From: Wolfiporia cocos | Taxonomy: Eukaryota > Basidiomycota > Agaricomycetes > Polyporales > Phaeolaceae | Length of the DNA stretch: 64,000 nt | Direction: 5' to 3' | Assembly (NCBI GenBank): GCA_029448655.1 | Contig: JACCLO010000005.1 | Coordinates: 1,488,001 to 1,552,000 of the forward strand | Shown: piece by piece, positions 60,139 to 64,000 of the stretch | Position numbering within the stretch: the stretch's first letter is position 1 | Layout: the number at the start of each line of letters is the position of its first letter | Position numbers and translations under genes: made by a program | The notes under the pieces: generated by a model | What the model saw: the letters and a program-made list of their open reading frames with translations, nothing else | What the model was told of the DNA's origin: nothing | Database searches by the model: none

Positions 60139-62421
60139 ATGGCACTTAAACGACGGTGCCCAGTGTGCGGCTCGAGACGGTGGCGCAAGTCTGCAACGAG
60201 CGGATTGATCACTTGCAGCGAAGGTCATGTTTTGCAGGTAAAGCCACGCTCTAAAATCGCGGATAGCTATTGACCCGCGTGGAAACATAGAACTACCGAG
60301 TTGAGACAACCGAAGTAGATGAATTTGGACCGCATGCACGGATCAAAAGGAAGCTCCACAAGCAGAGCAAGAAGAAAGAGCATAGCGGAGCTAACCCGAA
60401 CCGTCAGTCGTGTCCAGGCGTGATTTTCCACGTAACCTGATACCTCGTTATCAGTATACTATGGCGAAAGAGGGCGGTATCATTACTTCCAGTGCCTGCA
60501 GCTTATCTTGCGCATGCAGGTCGCTGCCCTGACCAAAGCATGGGGTTTACCACCTCAATTTGAGGTAGGCGTGTCGTGCCTTAGGCCGTACAGTCTGAGC
60601 TCATTGCGACAGACTGTATGCAGAGATGTGTGGACCTTGCATCTTAGCCTCCTCCCAAATCCACCACCTGCAGAACCCCTCTATTTCGCAGAAGACCGGC
60701 AAGACGCCAAGCCCGCGGAAGATACCCTTGGCTTACAGAAGTCATCGCCTCTTGAGGACCCTGAAAGCAAAGATCATGCGGAGGACAAGCAAAATGATCT
60801 CGGAAATGTTTCGCAAGAATCGAGTGAAACCGTCTCCTCGGGCTCGGGCGAGTCTGAGATCGAGGAAGAAGACGATCCAGAGATGGCCAAGCTCATGCGC
60901 GAAAACTCGGAGACGCCCCTTTCCTCTGAAGACGAGACCACAAAAGTCCATCTATACAGTAGGCGGAAGCAATTACGCAAAATGTACGATACTCCGGCGA
61001 GCAACATCGCCGTCTTGATGGTAGCGTGCTGGACGTTGCGCCTTCCGGTCATGTACATGGACTTCATTAGGTTTGTCTCTTACGACATCATATGCTGCAT
61101 TGACAAAGCGTATTCTGCAGGCTAATCGAGGCGTATAAGCTTCCATACCTCGAGCCCCTCCGTTTCCTGCCAGTGAGTATGGCTTCACATCTGACAAAGT
61201 CTACTTCGAAAGCACTTTCTCCGAGTGTATGTGCTGTGTTCTTTCCACCCAAATTTTGCCGAATTCCAGTGGTATTGTATAGCACGCTCCCAGAACGCTG
61301 GATCTACACAATCTCACATCAAGATTAGCTAAACTGATGTACGCGAAGTTCGAGGTGTACACCCCCGAAATGAACGCCACACCCACGTTATGGCGCGCGG
61401 TGCGTGCATTACAGGGGAATCGTAAGTCATTCAGTACATCGCTACCATCTTGCTATACGCAAGCAATCCTGCAGCGACCTTGTACACTATGACGAAGAAA
61501 GTGGCTCGAATGCTCTCAATACCGGTCATGCTACATCGCTCCCTTGCAGCGCCTTTGCAGCGCCTGATTAAGGAGGATGCCACATGGCGTAAATATGACA
61601 GCGCTGTGCCCGAGGTGTCTCTCATCGCCACAGTAATTGTGGTGTTGAAGATGGTCTACGGGCTTGACGGTAAGGACAGGTAACGCCCACCTATGTAGGC
61701 GTGGCAAACACTCGCTTACTAATGACGCAGATCACCTAAGGAGAGGGATGACCCTGCGTGCGCACTGCCCCGGTTGCCGGAATATCTTGCCTGCATTGAG
61801 CAACTGGACGAGACGACCCCAGAGGAATTGAGATTCACCGCCGCGTCGCAAATGTAAGTCTTTTCGCTGCTGCTGCTATGAATAGCATTCGATGGTTTGA
61901 CCATGCTGTGCCGCAGATCGGTGCTCGATATGGACGCTGAAACGCTCGACCAGTACCTCGAGTTTTGTGTTACAGCCTTACTTCCCCGAGAAGACCGACG
62001 CGCAGGTGAGTATGAGATTACGCTATAACCCTATGTTTGAGGCACTGATACATGTCTATGCGCAGAGAGCAATGTTGTGATGCAATACTTTCCTTTACAG
62101 GAGAATCACAGCTTGACGAATATGCAGAGATTGCAACAGGAGATTACGCTAGGTGATCCACAGGCCTTGCCGGCTACGCTCCCGGCGCTAGCGCTCCGCG
62201 AGGATGAATGCTTGCGTCCTGGAGACTCAATTGGCATCTACAACAATCTTGATGTGCTCGGTGATCTGCCTGAGCAGTATGAGCTTGTGTTAAGACGTGC
62301 GGCACATTGGGCGGGTGTTGATGAGGACTACGTAAGTGGTGTGGTCGAGAGATATGAGAGGAGAATAATGTCTCTGTGGAAGAGGAATAGGACACTAGAG
62401 GCACGAGGGGGCGATGAGTGA
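60139..62421 (+). CDS. RRN7: RNA polymerase I core factor subunit RRN7 (TAF1B)
   Basis: Rrn7 is the TFIIB-like subunit of the Pol I core factor that nucleates rDNA transcription. ATG 60139 (MALKRRCPVCGSRRWRK) opens an N-terminal zinc ribbon: CX2C at residues 7-10, then C and H in TCSEGH. Cyclin-fold parts follow: YYGERGRYHYFQCLQLILRMQ, CRDVWTLHLSLL, an acidic Ser/Glu/Asp-rich insert (about 60690-60940), then RRKQLRKMYDTPASNIAVLMVACWTLRLPVMYMDFIRLIEAYKLPYLEPLRFLP. The C-terminal half (61320-62421) contains LAKLMYAKFEVYTPEMNATPTLWRAVRALQGN. About seven introns. It shares a 288-bp divergent promoter region with ERJ5. Confidence 0.88.
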
Positions 62422-62576
62422 GGCTGGTGTCTCCCTAACTCCTATGATATTAGGAACACAAGCCTGGAAACAAATCCTTTTCGCTGCTTGGCCATGGGCT
62501 GAACAATCGTCAAGTCGACCTTCCCTGAGGGCTCCTCGGAGCGGACATTTAGAGTTCCCGAGCACTGACACCGGCA

Positions 62577-62612
62577 TTTTCGCGGTGAATCTAGTTTTCG
62601 CGGTGAATCTAG
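62577..62612. repeat. Exact tandem duplication of an 18-bp unit
   Basis: TTTTCGCGGTGAATCTAG occurs twice head-to-tail without mismatch. It lies in non-coding DNA about 155-190 bp after the RRN7 stop. It could be a slippage product or footprint; two copies do not suggest a satellite. Confidence 0.85.
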
Positions 62613-63058
62613 TATTCATAACCAACGGTTCGCCGCCACCGGCGTTCTGATCAATCGCGAGCAATAACTAGTGCTCACAGGTAGCCTTACCGACTCGATC
62701 TACCGATTCAAGGATCCTGTCATTGAACACCATACTGCTGTCAGCTCCTTTAGCACCGCTCATGTACTCAGGTCGGCTTTTCATAGCTTCTCATAGCTAT
62801 CAAGTCGTGGCGTAGCTTTCCGCGCGTGTCTCAAATCGGCGTCTAATGACATTCCATTTGTTTTACATCGCCTCGTGCATGCTGGCTGAGTGCGATCTAC
62901 GACATGGTGCCTCATTACGGTAGCCAATGGGAACTCAAGCAGCACCCTCAGACTCCTATCTTCCACTGGTTCGGGTCATCCAGGGGTCCCTCCGAATGCG
63001 GCACGAGCTTAGAACAATACGATATAGGGGCCACCACACTCTGAAGGCGCTCATGCGC

Positions 63059-63066
63059 TTTAAAAA
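63059..63066 (+). promoter_or_regulatory. TATA-like element of the cupin gene
   Basis: TTTAAAAAG occurs about 90 bp before the cupin ATG, a position compatible with a core promoter. The match to TATAAA is imperfect. Confidence 0.3.
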
Positions 63067-63153
63067 GGGCTGCAAGGAACACCACGACTCCCCCATTTGT
63101 TCACATCCTCCTCCTTTCCCGCAACTGCAGTAGAGTAGCCTATACTTTCTAAT

Positions 63154-64000
63154 ATGCTGACTTTTCTCTTTCCGTTTGCCTTGGCTATTGTGGGAACCTT
63201 GGCTCAGACCACAACGACCGCTACGCCAACGTCAATGCCTTCTCTGATCGCAGAGCTCAAATTGGCAGGTAGCCATGTTGATCGCGTTGCAGACCTGCCC
63301 CAGGACTCTGAGGTCAGCCGGATCAGATAACTACAGTGATCGGCGGAGACTCATCCTGCAACCGACATACCTAGTTTGTCTTTGACTTTCTCAACCCTCC
63401 ATCGGCTGGAGTAGTAAAGGGCGCGGCTGGGCATCTCGTGCTCGCGTCTGTCTCAGACTTTCCAGCATTGGTTGGTAATGGTAAGTTGTGTACGTATCGT
63501 ATCGCCACGCTAGTGTATTAATGAATCGGTCAGGTATTGCTGTTCTGGTCGGATCCCTCGGACCATGTGGGATGAACACTCCCCACACGCACCCTCGAGC
63601 AGCCGAGTTCTTGTACCAAGTGAATGGCTCGATCCAATCCGGAATGCTTACAGAGACTGGATCGCGCTTCATCCTGAACAACGTCACGGCCGGCAAGGGC
63701 ATGATCCTCCCCCAGGTGCGTTCGATCTACTATGAGCTAATCAAATCGGGCGTATGTCCCATGTACTCATGATTCATATAGGGGTCTGTTCATTTCCAGT
63801 TTAATGACAACTGCGAGCCGGTTCAGTTCGTCTGTTAGTATCATAGTTCGTACACTAAATCGTCAAACTGACCGTTCCTTTAGCCGCCCTCAATTCAGAT
63901 GACCCTGGTACCCTGCTAGCCGCTCAAGGGCGTAAGTACCATGAAAAAGATGCAATTCTCGTGTCTGATGTATACTGCAGTTTTCGGCCTGCCCCCTGCC
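63154..64000 (+). CDS. Secreted cupin / germin-like protein (3' end outside window)
   Basis: ATG 63154 starts a signal peptide (MLTFLFPFALAIVGTLAQ). A Thr-rich spacer and a typical spherulin/germin-like cupin follow: AELKLAGSHVDRVADLPQDSE, intron from 63313, then FVFDFLNPPSAGVVKGAAGHLVLASVSDFPALVGN, intron, GIAVLVGSLGPCGMNTPHTHPRAAEFLYQVNGS (metal-binding HxH and Glu of cupin motif 1) and GSRFILNNVTAGKGMILPQGSVHFQFN (His of motif 2). More exons run to the right edge (SALNSDDPGTLLAAQGLFGLPP). These proteins are secreted manganese-type beta-barrels with uncertain enzymatic roles. The last third and the stop are missing. Confidence 0.88.

Larger units (their letters stand above)
62422..63153. 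other. Intergenic region RRN7 / cupin
   Basis: A 732-bp gap with the RRN7 3' UTR and the cupin promoter. It holds a short 18-bp tandem repeat and a TATA-like stretch (separate entries). No further gene was found. Confidence 0.5.

Overview
The window is 64 kb of gene-dense nuclear DNA from a filamentous basidiomycete, most likely an Agaricomycete. The evidence is short introns (mostly 50-62 nt, GT-AG), several exons per gene, both strands used in alternation, intergenic spaces of 100-900 bp, and typical Agaricomycete families (a DUF6534-type membrane protein, a Kre9/Knh1-domain GPI protein, a Zn2Cys6/fungal_trans regulator and a secreted cupin). There is no operon structure, no CRISPR, no rRNA gene and no convincing tRNA gene.

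Layout. 1-8019 (-) is the N-terminal part and the start of the FAT domain of the giant SAGA/NuA4 scaffold TRA1, cut by the left edge. 8788-11337 (+) is a 744-aa multipass membrane protein with a long Ser/Pro-rich tail. 11632-13002 (+) is a verprolin/WIP-like actin regulator. 13280-15048 (+) is protein disulfide isomerase ending in HDEL. 15378-16103 (-) is TCTP and 16332-18176 (+) is UTP15. 18284-20700 (-) is CTNNBL1 and 20891-22898 (+) is COQ6. 23283-24093 (-) is an RBM42-like RNA-binding protein and 24486-25612 (+) is RPL5. 26248-28597 (-) is MED17, and 28919-31859 (+) is a Zn2Cys6 transcription factor.

From about 32 to 39 kb comes a GC-rich, intron-poor block: an AP-endonuclease-like EEP nuclease, a GPI-anchored Ser-Asp-rich protein, an unrecognised small protein, an Rpr2/Snm1-like zinc protein and a BTB-domain protein. 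An isolated copia-type gag ORF (39929-40714, -) lies in a gene-poor gap. Then follow an SSD1/Dis3L2-family protein with an intact RNB active-site signature (41518-46534, -), mitochondrial IDH2 (47038-48864, -) and a DUF6534-like membrane gene in about 21 tiny exons (49164-51430, -). The right end carries VPS24 (-), VID27 (+), GLN1 (-), ERJ5 (-), RRN7 (+) and the 5' part of a secreted cupin (+).

Most genes are housekeeping genes without a shared pathway. Many are divergent pairs with short shared promoters (TCTP/UTP15, CTNNBL1/COQ6, RBM42/RPL5, MED17/TF, VPS24/VID27, ERJ5/RRN7). The parts most worth a second look are the microexon-rich DUF6534 gene, a 10-nt microexon in ERJ5, the active-site-intact SSD1, the Ser-Asp repeat wall protein, the solitary gag and the small unknown gene at 35468-35965. 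I saw no evidence of a new multi-gene defence, biosynthetic or mobile system. Exon borders were set by eye from splice consensus and reading-frame continuity; where exon lists are given, the lengths sum to whole codons.
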